Part shown: one piece after another, positions 1-11,276 of the stretch
How positions within the stretch are numbered: position 1 is the first letter of the stretch
How the letters are laid out: each line of letters begins with the position of its first letter
Assembly (NCBI GenBank): GCA_940671915.1
Contig: CALNVZ010000218.1
Coordinates: 41,233,220 to 41,297,219 of the forward strand
Reading direction: 5' to 3'
DNA length: 64,000 nucleotides
Source: Paracentrotus lividus
Lineage: Eukaryota > Echinodermata > Echinoidea > Camarodonta > Echinidae
Notes under the pieces: generated by a model
Databases searched by the model: none
Seen by the model: the letters and a program-made list of their open reading frames with translations, nothing else
What the model was told of the DNA's origin: nothing
Program-made: the position numbers and the translations under genes

Positions 1-1300
1 TTGAGTAAAATTGTACAAAACTTGAAATTTAAATTCTCTGAAAACAACTAAAAAAGCAAAACTGGTGACAAAACGTGACATATTAAAAATATATTGACTG
101 ATCGGCATCTTATATATAATATCATTGCAAATAGATGAAATTTGCTGTAGTCTGGTTGTCCGAATTGAATGTAAGGAGTGATCAATTTATTCACGTCCAT
201 GAGTATTTTGAGAGAGGAATGTGGATTGTGGCTGAGTTATATTCACAAAAACCTTTATTAAATGTTATTTCAACCTCACTAGTCCTAACACTAAGTACCC
301 CAGGGAACAAATCATGATCAGAGCAGTAGGTACTGGCAACTAACACTGCAATTATAGTAAAATAAAGTGGAAATCACAAAACTGTGAAAAATGGAAATCA
401 TGAACACCAATTATAATAGCAGAGTATGATCACAGAGTATGAGAGTTGCGAGACACGACAAACTGGAAAGCTGCCATAGCCAAGAGGTAAATGCAATTCC
501 ATGACTTTTCCATGACCAAAATCCCCTTTCCATGACTTTTCACAAATTTTCCAAATTCCCTGACTTTTCCCTGACTTTCCATGACCACAAATTTTTCCAG
601 GATTTTCCAGGATTTTCCATGACCGTGGGAACCCTGTGAATAAATAAAGAATACTCTCAAATGGAATACATAGAGCAAATCATTTGAGGCATCTCAATTT
701 TGACCATACATGTAGCTAGACATGCCCCAATTTTATGATGTTAATTCATGTCATTAACTTCAAATCAAATATAAGGTTATGGGAAATTCCACTGCATATG
801 TGATTTTAAATCCCATTATAAGCACTGGTTTTAATAAATCTAGCAATTCATGAAAATGTGGAAACCCTGTCTGACAAACGATGGCAATTTTACTTTAAAA
901 AAAAATAAATAAATAAAAAAATAAAAAAAAGAGAAAAGCAAAAAGATGGACATAAATCTGATTCTCTGATTATGTACAATAAATGAAGTTAGAGATAATA
1001 AATCCTCCTGATCACTTTTTAAAAAGTAAAATGAAAAGATTCAAATCATAATAAAACAAGATCAACACAAAACTCAATGTAAAGAAGAGAGAATAATCAG
1101 ATTTGACGACAAATTCAGAGCAGGGAGGTGGAATGCAACAGCTAAATATCAAATTGGTACATGTCTGTAATAATGCCTCTAATAATAGGTTAAAACATTA
1201 TACTGCTACTACTACTGCCACTACAGGTACTATCACTACTACTACTACTACTAGATGTATACTTCACTATAATTAATAAACATATATTCAGCAAACCAAC
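1..1300. other. Non-coding; short dispersed repeat
   Basis: No convincing exon. Bases 497-632 are a degenerate repeat of TCCATGACTTTTCC and TTCCAGGATTTTCC words ending ATGACCGTGGGAACCCTG, a type found in many animal genomes. Bases 1205-1253 are an imperfect ACT/CTA trinucleotide microsatellite. A-rich tract at 897-932. Confidence 0.5.
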
Positions 1301-1314
1301 ATTCCATAGATTAC

Positions 1315-1773
1315 CTTATAATTTTTATGTTGGAGTTTGTTATTTTCTTCCTTCAGGTCCCTTAGTGCTCTTTCTTTCTCCAACAGTGTATCCTCTTTCT
1401 CCATCAGTGTTATATCTTTTACAACAAGATCAGATTGTTTCTGTGATAGTACTTTATTTTTCTCTATGAAGACAGTTTCTCTCTCTGATAATGCTTTATC
1501 TCTTGCTATGAATTCTTCTTCTTTTTCGGACTGTGCTCTATCTCTCTCTCTGAGTTCTCCTTCTATCACTGATAGTGCTCTATCTCTCTGTGTGAGTTCT
1601 CCTTCCTTCTCCAGTAATGCGCTATCTCTTGCTACAAGTTCTTCTTCTTTCAGCGATAGTTCTACTTCTTTCTCTGTGAGCACCATATTTTTCTGCAATA
1701 ATTCTATACGTTGTTCCGTGATCTGTTTCATCATTTCATCCATCTCCCTCTCTTTCTTTGCCATACTTGTTTT
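1315..1773 (-). CDS. Gene A exon 6: coiled coil of 14-residue repeats
   Basis: 153 codons, phase 0, acceptor TTATGCAG and donor GTAATC. It is rich in E, K, R, L and Q with no proline or glycine breaks over most of its length. From the middle onward it is a 14-residue repeat, e.g. LTQRDRALSVIEGE, LRERDRAQSEKEEE, FIARDKALSERETV. The repeat is two heptads long, so it predicts a continuous parallel coiled coil that could dimerise the protein. At DNA level the repeat is visible as a 42-base periodicity. Confidence 0.75.
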
Positions 1774-4700
1774 CTGCATAATCAAGGGGAAAAATATGAA
1801 GAAATATTGTGCTGCCTATTAATAAAGTCATTCTTATTGTAATTTGCATTTTAAACAGTACTTTGAATATCATCGCGGTCATCAAATATCATGTTATCCC
1901 CGATATTTTGGTGAGATAAAATGGACAGACATAGTGTTTTAGATTTAGGTTTAAGGATAAGTGTTAGGGACTGTTATGTAAATTTACATTGTTAGGTCTT
2001 GGGCTCCGTAGTCAACCCAGGTTTAATTACTGTAAAGCAATAACCGTAACTCGGACACTATTCATTGTTTCAAATATTTATTTTCCTTCTCATGTATATT
2101 AGCATCTCCTCTCTGCTAATCACTCATTTCATTCATTGTGACAAGTGGGAACACTGACCATCACTACATGCACATCACAGTAATATAACAACTTTGCAAA
2201 ATATCAAAATGTTTCTGTCAAATTTTTGGTGATATGATTATCTGAATCTTTATTACTTCAAATCCACTTGCTATACAGGTTTTTTTCTTTTTTTTCTTTT
2301 TATAAATCTAATTTTTCTCACACATCCACAGATCTGTTTTGCCTTCAAAGCACATTGTTATCAAGGTTGATTTTGAAATTAAGATAATCCTGAGTTAAAA
2401 AAAAAATGATTGGTATTGGTATGTAAACGGAACAATTTTGGGATATATTTCACAGATTCATTCCAAGTTATTTTGGCTACAGCTATGTTAAGATTTAAAG
2501 AGAGAAGAAAATTCATTCTAACAACCTACATGTACTCCATAGCTTAGAATTGGTAGATCCTAAACACTACTGATATTAAAATTAAGATATTACTTGTGGA
2601 CTTTATGAATGAAAAGAATTTACAAGCAACAAAATTAATTTTGATATGAGATAATTTGTGAATGTTTGTATTACTTACATTGTATGTGGTGGCATGTGAG
2701 AGGATGCCTAGGTCTGTAAGGAGCTTGACAGTACAATCATTGTTACTGTACTTCCTTATGTACCCAAAAGTGATCTTCTCACCCTCTAGTAACCAGGATA
2801 TAAGAATGAGCATCTGTATAGCAGATGATGAGTACTCCAGAATAACACATCCATACTGGAAAGTCAATACAAATATAAAATGAAAAACAAAACATATTTT
2901 TGAAACATAATTTCAAGTATAAAGAAGCAGTTAAATTGCCAAACTTACTATTTTGCCTTTTTTAATTCTTCAATGCTGCTGATGGCCAATACAGCTCATT
3001 CCCATTTCTTCAATGTGCAAAACTTATGTTATGCAAAACTGTTGTTCATACCATGTGCATGTGTATGTATTATGAATGTTAAAAGATGCAATACTTAAAC
3101 ATGTATTTAAAATTATTTTACTGAAATCATTATGATTTGAAAAAAAAGAAGAAAAATTTCATCATCATATATATTTTGAATTACATTCAGTTAAAACAAA
3201 CTGGGTTCAGTTTATGTTTTGCAGTACACTGAATATAATAGGGCCACAACCCTATCCTACAATGCATGTTCACTCATGTACTTAATTTGACTGAAACATT
3301 TGCAGGGGTTTAAAAATACATCTCATTCAATGAAAAACAATTTCAAAATGAAAGAGGTAAAGCTAAATCTACCCATTAATACAATGATGATTTACATGAT
3401 AAAGTGACATACTTTACAAAACATTTTTCTAACAGAAACACAGAACCCATTGGTTTATCAAACAAAGTAATACATTAATAATAATAATAATAATAATACA
3501 TGAAATTTCTGTATAATATCACGGTTTTCCATTTAAGATAAAATGCCATGTTATAGCTGCATTTCAAATTAATTTTGTACAAAATCAGGCTACCAAAATA
3601 TTTTAAGCAGTATCTTTAAAGCCTTTTTTTATAAAAATTATTAATATCTTAGAGCTAATCAGGTCAATACATGACTTTTGATACAAGTAATTAATGCTGC
3701 ATTTGATGTAAGGCTGGTCAATAATTACAAAATAAAAGAACAATATTAATTTGAATCGCATTTCTTCAGAGGTAGAAAATCAAATACAAATGACTTTCAA
3801 AAGATACAAATAGATAAAAACAAAACAAACATGTACTAAGAGAGTACGTACATGTATATTTTAATTACAAAAGTAAACCAGAAAAAATATCATGTAATAC
3901 AATGCAAGAATATTCCATTTAATTCATTTATTAATCATTCAACCATCAAAATATTTTATGAGATGTTATTGAAATTGAAAGGGAAAAAATCTCCCCAGAT
4001 TACCTTTATCTTTATCATTCTATTACATAAACAGAATATTTACAAGTAGAAATCTTTAAAGGTTTTTTATATATTTTTTAAAATGCTTTAGATTATCTGA
4101 AGATGTTACCAGGGTTTCTTCTATAGTTATAATTACAGGGATACATGTATATGACATATATTAGAACAATCTGTTTTAATTTGAAAATTCACTTACATGA
4201 AGCCTGGAAGAATATTGAATGAAAGCTCCAAGTGACATCATCTTACAGTCTCCATCCACATAGAAGATACATGGTTCAGTCTGTGTATCCAGACTCCATA
4301 ATTTCTGCAAGAAAATTTATGCCATAACATACTGAAATGATAGACTAGTTCTGTAACTTTCTGTTGAAATCTTGGAATAGATGCACAATAATGTCTCCAT
4401 AAATGTAATAATGCATACATTCACTATTACAGTTGTACAACATGTGCATACACATACATTGTTCGTCATAATTTTACACAAGTATATGCTTTGACCAGCC
4501 TTTACCGATTTATGCAAGGCTGGCCATATGGCTATTTTCCTGGCAGGTTCAAAATAAAGTAAATAAGCTATATAAACATATACATTGTAACTTTAAAGTT
4601 TGACTGTCTCTGAATAAATGTATAGTACACTATCTTATTTTTTTTTGTATACATAGTTTTGTGATTCAAATAAGATGTGACCTATGGATGCATGTATTTT

Positions 4701-7700
4701 TTAAGTGTATGATACAAGCTTTAAAACAAATCCAGCTGCTGCTTGCATTTTTATTATTAATATTGTACTGCTCTCCAGCCTGTTTACAACAGGGTACACT
4801 CTCCGAAACCAAAAATTTAGAAAAAGAGTGCATAACATCAGATATTTTAGGCTTTGATGTTGAACAGCAATTTTTTTTCTTACATGTACATATTTAGATT
4901 ACACCTACATGTATATGTATGAAAATAAGCATTTATGATGAAGTTTTGAGATGGTACTACAGGGAACTTTAAAATATTAATGCACATTGCTCTAAACTAA
5001 CAGATTTCAAATTATGATTTCTTTAATAAAGAATTTTTACTGTATATTATTTCAGATTATGTACATGTATGATATTATCAAAAACAAGATGAATACAACA
5101 CAGTCTCCACCTACATGTTATTTAGCTACATTTAATATACCCCAACTGTTTAATACCTACAAGAAACTCTGCATAAGTCAAATCTCTCTGGACAATAGAA
5201 ATATGTTCAACTTAAAATAAATTTGACTTAAAACTATATGAGGGGACGCATAACATATCTTGTATAATCTGGACTGAAGAATTGGTTTGACTTACATGAC
5301 TTACATAGAAGGTTGACTTATGCAGAGTTGACTCTATTTGTGCTTTGTATATAATATAGGGCCTATATATATTTTAATTGTGCCTTTCTCCAAACTAAAT
5401 ACTGATTAATGTGCACCTGAAGTTGAATACAGGCTAAGGTTAAAAAAAATATATCATGATGTGGTCATTTTCCAAATCAGTTTAAGCGTATTTGCTCTAA
5501 AGCCTGTATGTACATGTATGGAAAAGCATTACTTTGTTTTACAGGCAGAGCAACATGTACACATTAGTTCATCTTATCTGCATGTGCATGATGGAGTATA
5601 GATGCTGATCACTGGTATATGACATTCATGTACAGTTGAGGCAAGAACTTTACATACACCCATGAAATTCAATGAAAATTGTACACTTGCCATACATCAT
5701 AACATTTACTGTATCTTAAAAAATTATGTGTTAAAATGACAAATCAATATGTCAATTGTGCTTTTGTAGACTGGCTTGTCATTAGGAGCTGAATTATATT
5801 TAGATGTCATTTCCCCCAAAATCTTTACATTTTAAACAAACTTTAAAAAAAAACTTGACCAAACATTTCCTAGTTGTGTTCGTTATTTCTCAACAGAAAC
5901 ATTTCAGATAACAATTGTTATCATAGATTTGAAATTAAAATATGGCTATGAAAGAATGTTTGGAAACTTAATGACTAATAATAGAATAAATTTGGCATGA
6001 ATAATACTTTTTTGCAAAGAAAATTCCATCTAAAATATACTTTAGTCCTATCGGCATCTCATTCACAAGAAAGAGCTTAATCAGCTCTTTTATTATTTTG
6101 TTATGGTAGTACTAAGATTTCTGAAGATGCAGTAAATTTCATGATGTTTAGCAAGAGAAAAATTTAGCATCTTCCGTGCGAGAACAATTTTCACTGAATT
6201 TCCTACGACTGTATGTAAACTTCTGGCCTCAACTTTACATGTACTGCAGAAATAAAATTTGAAATGTGGATTGACTGAACCCCCCCCCCCCCAAAAAAAA
6301 AAAAAAAAAAAAGTCTGAACTAATTTACTGAATTAAATTTGCTTTGAAAGTAATCTTGGTAAACTTTGCCAGTTCTCTTACTGGCATCCAAACTATGTCA
6401 CCATAATAATTGACATCAACCATCCTCTTCTTTATCATCATAATACCCTCTTACTCTATAAAAGAAGCACATTTCAAAATTTATCATAGCATTATCCAAG
6501 AAATAATCACTGCCGACTCTAGTAAATCACCATTATCAACTCTTTAAAACAGGACTCACCCTGTAGTCATCCTCAGAGATGGTTGTCATCTTGAGCTGCT
6601 TGGGCCAATTGATTCTATTGATCCTCCTGTAGGAATGAATCTTGCCAGAGATTATATCCACAGTCTGCCTCTGCTCATTACTGTGAGGTCTCTGAATGAG
6701 AATAAAACACACACAATAATTACCTTCAGGAAATGACAATATTTTATTTGTGAAACTATAAACTATGTCTATTCCATCTGATTGTTTTAAAAACAATAGA
6801 CATGAAGACTTTCATCATGTTCTCAACAGATTGGAATTTCTAATTAGCATCTTCGTATTTGCTAAGTACTTTGATGTACAAATATACATACATAGACCAT
6901 GTACATGTTATGCCAGAAAGCTGAAGTGTGTACATGTACAAAACATAATTTTCTACATCCAATTATTATTCATATTTGATCGGGTTAATCATAATTATAC
7001 TTCTTGCAAATTGATGAATAATGTGAACATATCCCCCACCAAGCATGAGATTATATTGAATAAACAGATCTTATCTATGGTTTTCTTTGTCCGATATCAT
7101 AGTATAGAGAAAATAAAGGTTAAACACAGAAAAACAAAACTCATATTCATGGAACCCCAATCAGACTTGTTTTGTGTACTTGCTCAAATTTGCAGGGGTC
7201 TACTTTATGTCTCCAAATATAATTCAATAACATGTCAACATTGCTACTTTTAGGCTTATAAAGGGAATCCATCCCTGAGTACAAATTTGCTTATTGAAAC
7301 TGATAGTTTTATTTTTTTTTTTTTTTTCAATATTTTGGTATTTCAGTTAAATATCTTTGAGAAAGAAATAAATCAAGATAATCCTGTCAAAATATATGAT
7401 CTCCCATGACAAAGTTCAGGCTGTAGAGGATGACTTAAAATGTATGCTTGCTCCATGGACAATAGACCAGATTACAAATGTATTTAAATGCATAAGTATT
7501 TATTCACAAGGCAACAATGGCAGAGAAAGATGCATAACCTGCTGCGAGCCATTCATTCTGCATACATTATTGATGAGCACTATGTCAGGCAGGGTCAGAA
7601 ATATGTACCATGTATTTCTACTCTTAAAAGAACTTAAAAAATTTGTGTTGTCATATTCATTCTATTATAATATCTTCATCACAAATGGGATTTTAGAAAA

Positions 7701-8178
7701 AAAGGTAACCATTTACTCAACTATTAAAATGTTTTCCTTACATAAACATTGGGATATGTACACTGTACTCGTTCTTCTGATAAAAGTCAAAATGGCAGCC
7801 CACAGTAGAACGGTACAGCAATTGATAAATAAGCAACAGGCATATATCAATTTACAATCTGATGATTGGTGAAATCTGGGGTTAATATCTTACATTCGGA
7901 ATCTCAAGTGTACCAGACCATATGGTTTTTGTACTGGAATCTCTAATTATCTGTAATATCTGTACACGAGATAAAGGCACAGAAGGTGGAACCTGGGGAT
8001 CATTCGTTCGTAGTGGGGTTGCTGATCTGTGGGCCTGGCCGTCCTGTCATATGTAAAATATGAAAGAAAAACAAACAGAAATATGTTTAATAGGAAAGTT
8101 GCAAATTCTGGCAGCTTTGAAATAATAATTTTCTTTCCTGATAATGATCAGTCTCAGCAGTACAGTACCTCTCAATGT

Positions 8179-8218
<40 letters not shown>

Positions 8219-9318
8219 AATATGTACAGGTACATGTAGCTACTCATCTTAATTTTACAAACATTAATGTGGTTTAGGATTTAATTTGATTCCAATTGAA
8301 TAAACTAGTCCCTCAAAATGAAAGGGTAGAACAGAAGGTCAGTGAACTTTCTGGAGATAGATGGGGATGGAGAGAGGTGATTATGGTAAAACATCTTCTT
8401 CTGGTCAATTAGACAATATAGGAGTTGGAAGAGAAGAGGTACTGCCCCAATAAATGACTCAAGGCTAAACACCAAGTAAAGAAAGAAGAGAGCAAATTAT
8501 GGGAGAATTAGAATGTTATTTCCATGATAGCTCAAGATTACTCTACCATCATATTAAACTCAATACTTCAGTAAATATTATTTAAAATTACCAGACAGTT
8601 TAGAATCTCTAGTTTCAGAAAATATGCAACAATTTTAGTTTGGTTACTTACATATTAGTGGTTTTGAGGTGGCATGTCACACATATAGGGCCATGTGTTT
8701 TGAACTCGCCACCCAAAAAGGAGTTATTACACTTTTCAAAAAAAGAATTCATTTAATGAATGATATCTCAGCTAAATGGAGGGGTATTGCCATGAAATTG
8801 GTCGTATTTGAAAGCTGAATGCAAGCTCAATCATAGCTGTGAATTTGAACGAACTAGCACTTGAACTCGCGACACTGCATGCGACCAAATGTGAAAAGGC
8901 AAGGGTGGTTGAGGGGGAAGGGGAAGAGGAGGGGGGGGGGAAGAGTACACACAAAGTCTATGGGATTTCGCACCCTCCTGGCCTCACTATTGCCGAGATC
9001 TTGGGGAGAGGCTGCCCCTCCCCCAGCCAAAAGTTGACAAAAATCCTCAGGCCCTTTTACAGGAAATTTCCTTTTGGAAAATATATACTTTTGTAGGGAT
9101 AGAATTAATATTTTTAAAGTTATGACACTTTGATCCTGATAGGTGCATGATTTTTAGATTTAGGTGTTGTAACACAAAAGAGGGGGAGTTCAAAACACAT
9201 GGCCATAGTGGAGGTTTCATGTGAAACCTTCGCTCTACAATGATCTACTTACTAGTTGAGATCTACTGGCAAGATGTTTCTGGTCTGGACCATCTTCATC
9301 TCCAGCACTCCTCTTCAT
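1315..9318 (-). CDS. ACID/PTOV-like domain plus coiled-coil protein, 5' part of gene (gene A), partial
   Basis: Six exons on the minus strand: 9318-9253, 8043-7894, 6691-6560, 4304-4197, 2855-2679 and 1773-1315. All junctions are phase 0 with GT donors and AG acceptors, giving 364 codons before the gene leaves the window on the left. The start is the first ATG (MKRSAGDEDG), conserved in the inverted copy at 48991. Residues about 60-211 contain IWSGTLE, NWPKQLKM, a C-x-F strand, SLGAFI, YGCVIL and ITFGYI in that order. This is the order of WSGVLEW, QWPQKL, SLKGLY, FAGCV and IFMGLI in the MED25/PTOV1 ACID domain, a beta-barrel that binds transcriptional activators. I recognise this by eye only. 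Residues 212-364 are a highly charged coiled coil. No von Willebrand domain like that of MED25 is present. The 3' end lies outside the window; the all-phase-0 structure matches the coiled-coil/RING gene at 11022-26675. Confidence 0.7.
1860..2660. other. Intron 5 of gene A, nothing recognised
   Basis: AT-rich intron sequence without repeats or exons that I can identify. Confidence 0.5.
2679..2855 (-). CDS. Gene A exon 5 (ACID-like domain, C-terminal half)
   Basis: 59 codons, phase 0, acceptor TTCCAG and donor GTAAGT. It begins YGCVILEYSSSAIQMLILI, followed by a stretch ending ITFGYIRKYS, which parallels FAGCVHF...VLMLLY...IFMGLIPYD of MED25. The paralogous exon is expected just past the right edge of the window. 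Confidence 0.75.
4197..4304 (-). CDS. Gene A exon 4 (ACID-like domain)
   Basis: 36 codons, phase 0, acceptor TTGCAG and donor GTAAGT. It encodes KLWSLDTQTEPCIFYVDG and then MSLGAFIQYSSRLH. The last part corresponds to the helix before the GCV strand in MED25. Paralogue at 59863-59979. Confidence 0.75.
5632..6240. mobile_element. Tc1-type MITE, left copy
   Basis: Ends are inverted: ACAGTTGAGGCAAGAACTTT at the left and the complement of AAGTTGAGGCCAGAAGTTTA at the right, followed inward by ACATACA. These tips resemble Tc1-family transposon ends. No transposase is inside. The same element is at 57911-58508 in the inverted arm, so it predates the duplication; a third copy is at 28147-28684. Confidence 0.75.
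6560..6691 (-). CDS. Gene A exon 3 (ACID-like domain)
   Basis: 44 codons, phase 0, acceptor ATTCAG and donor GTGAGT. It contains INWPKQLKMTTISEDDY. The WPxxLxM motif corresponds to the QWPQKLIM strand of MED25. The paralogous exon at 57432-57563 keeps the motif. Confidence 0.75.
7894..8043 (-). CDS. Gene A exon 2 (start of ACID-like domain)
   Basis: 50 codons, phase 0 at both ends, acceptor ...TGACAG and donor GTAAGA. It begins DGQAHRSATPLRTND and ends IWSGTLEIPN. The W-S-G-x-L-E motif is the first strand of the MED25/PTOV ACID fold. The inverted paralogue at 54867-55007 is 3 codons shorter. Confidence 0.75.
8181..8215. repeat. GA microsatellite
   Basis: About 17 GA units. In the inverted arm the same position holds a roughly 1.8 kb insertion with a minisatellite (52895-54720). 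Confidence 0.95.
8688..9205. mobile_element. TIR element present only in the left arm
   Basis: Perfect 19-base inverted ends GGCCATGTGTTTTGAACTC (8689-8707 and 9186-9204). The corresponding point in the right arm (about 49110) lacks it. No coding capacity. Confidence 0.8.
9253..9318 (-). CDS. Gene A exon 1 (start codon)
   Basis: 22 codons beginning MKRSAGDEDGPDQKH. It ends at donor GTAAGT. The segment is hydrophilic with a K-R start. The same exon, two codons shorter, is at 48991-49050 on the other strand, and similarity continues upstream into the presumed 5' UTR for about 80 bases. Confidence 0.65.
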
Positions 9319-9319
9319 G

Positions 9320-11021
9320 ATTCAGTACCAGCTGCACACACTTTCAGGCAAACTGCATCAATAAAGGTTTTTTAAAAATTAATTGAAAGCTCAAGGTAAT
9401 TTTTTGTATATACATGTAACCAAAAGTAAAATGAAACAAATTGGTTTTAAATACATGATTGTAATCAATTTACCTACACATGTGGGGTGTCTCATCAAGT
9501 TGTTTGTAAAGTTACAAATGATCTTATTAACGACTGGAACATGTTCTTGGGTGTTATGCCCATCATATTCCATAGAGATCATTTAGCATGAGAACTGATC
9601 ACCAGTAGCATGTAAAGTGGTTTGTACAGTTTGTAGCTTATGAATGTCTTGGTAAAACACCCCCCCCCCCCTCCTCCCCCACCCAGATACGTGAACGTCC
9701 CGGGACATTCATGACTTCAGATGAAATTTTGAGTATAAAAAAACCCTACTTACATGTAGCAATGCTACAAAACAAAAATAAAAATTAATTGGCAAAACCA
9801 GGCAGCGCTAAAGTCCTCACAGATGGGGGGAGGGGGGATGGCATGAGACTACCACCTAATATGGAAGGAATGAAAACCTTAACAATATCTCCTCATAAAT
9901 GAAGATCAAATACAAATGGGCAATTCCATGAGATGAAGGACCGAATTCTGAAAAAATCAAAATGATATCTGGTTCAAATAACTTTGATTTTTCAAAATTT
10001 ATCTAGAAATGACTTGAAGTGTCAGAAACTTTGAAAAAAGAAATTGTTGTTGGCCATTTTNNNNNNNNNNNNNNNNNNNNNNNNNNNNNNNNNNNNNNNN
10101 NNNNNNNNNNNNNNNNNNNNNNNNNNNNNNNNNNNNNNNNNNNNNNNNNNNNNNNNNNNNTTAATGGAAGATCAGGATTGAAAAAACAAAAAGAACAAAC
10201 AAAAAGACAAGTACATGTATGTGGAAATCTGATATGAGATTCATGAGGACAAAGAATGACATTGAACCATCATAGCCATTGGATTTTGAAGTAATGCAAA
10301 AATCAGAGAATCAGATCACCCAAAGTATTAAAAGTTCATTCACCTTTGGTAAATCTGTAATATGCATGTAGTGATGTTCAACCATCCCATTTGTCCAATT
10401 AAAAAAAACCAAAAAACAAAACATGAGACCATGAAGAATAATTTCTCCAATGTTCTTTTGATGGAAGTACACATTATTTACAGTGTATTTTATTGGATTA
10501 CATTGGACTATATCATATACTCTCCAGATATATTTTCAGGGATATCAACGAGAGTCATTGTAGAAGTCATTTCAGAACAAAAAGGGAATAACAATAAAGA
10601 AAGAACATGTTTTAAAGCTGGGTTATAGTCTTGGTAAGATTGAATGATATATTGGTCTCTTGTAATACTCTAACTGTAACATGCAAAGTTTCCATTACAC
10701 CAATTGTTACACATTGAATCTTTGCAAAAATATGAATTTGGTCATTGAGTAAATCAAAAAAAAGAAAAAAGAAAAGTGTTTTCCGATTTACCAATACCGG
10801 TCCTTAAAAAAAATACTCCACTGAATACTACATTTAACTGAGTCCTAGACTCACCACTCTTATGTACCTAAATACTTACATGTAGATGTTAAACACAGAG
10901 ACTACCCGTTTATATTAAAGAAATAAAATATAGATGTTTAGAATTCAAATTGTAATGAGGTCAAGTTCATGCAGACATGTGGGTAACACATTCTTTTCCT
11001 ATTTGTGCTCGTATTGAACAG
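9320..11021. other. Flank of genes A and B around a gap
   Basis: 5' flank of gene A, then the gap, then sequence before the first visible exon of gene B. A bidirectional promoter is not supported, because gene B clearly lacks its 5' exons. Homopolymer C tract at 9660-9670. Confidence 0.4.
10061..10160. other. Assembly gap (100 N)
   Basis: Exactly 100 N, a conventional placeholder for unknown distance. The orientation of the flanking pieces is therefore not guaranteed. It separates the minus-strand gene A exons from the plus-strand gene B exons. Confidence 0.99.
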
Positions 11022-11276
11022 GTGCTTGCAAAAGAGAACTCAAGCCTGAAAGAAGAGCTGAAGCAGAAGAACAAGGTGGTTACAAGCCTGGAGGAAGAGC
11101 TACAACAAAAGGACAAGCAAGGGGTTGAGCTGGCAATCCATTATGAAGAGGAGATGAAGAATTTAAAGCTGATTGCTGACGAGAAATCTCAGGAGGTGGA
11201 GGCATTGGTGATTGCAAGGGACCAGATAGACACTCAAAAGAGAGAGATAGACAGTTTGAAGAAGGAAAGTGAAAGG
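11022..11276 (+). CDS. RNF8-like: Gene B coiled-coil exon 1 (first visible)
   Basis: 85 codons, phase 0 on both sides, acceptor GAACAG and donor GTAAGA. It begins VLAKENSSLKEELKQKNK and is a continuous heptad-type coiled coil. There is no initiator codon in the exon, so upstream coding exons must exist; none is visible between the gap and this point. Confidence 0.75.

Larger units (their letters stand above)
2960..9400 (-). repeat. Left arm of large inverted duplication
   Basis: This stretch matches 48950-64000 in reverse complement across exons, introns and the 5' flank. Examples: 3241-3290 with 63665-63710, 6770-6930 with 57200-57370, 5630-6240 with 57910-58510, 8060-8160 with 54730-54870. 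It is the compact copy; most differences in length are insertions in the right arm. Confidence 0.88.

Noticed and set aside
1337..1822. 161-codon plus-strand reading frame rich in Ser and Phe
   Set aside because: It is the exact antisense of the coiled-coil exon at 1773-1315; the Ser/Phe richness mirrors Glu/Lys codons.
6765..7872. Frames of 162 and 158 codons at 6765-7253 and 7396-7872
   Set aside because: They lie in gene A intron 2, have no codon bias or motifs, and the homologous right-arm sequence does not keep them open.
9318..11022. Bidirectional promoter between genes A and B
   Set aside because: Gene B's first visible exon is internal (no start, phase 0 acceptor) and an unsized gap lies between, so this is not a promoter region of both.
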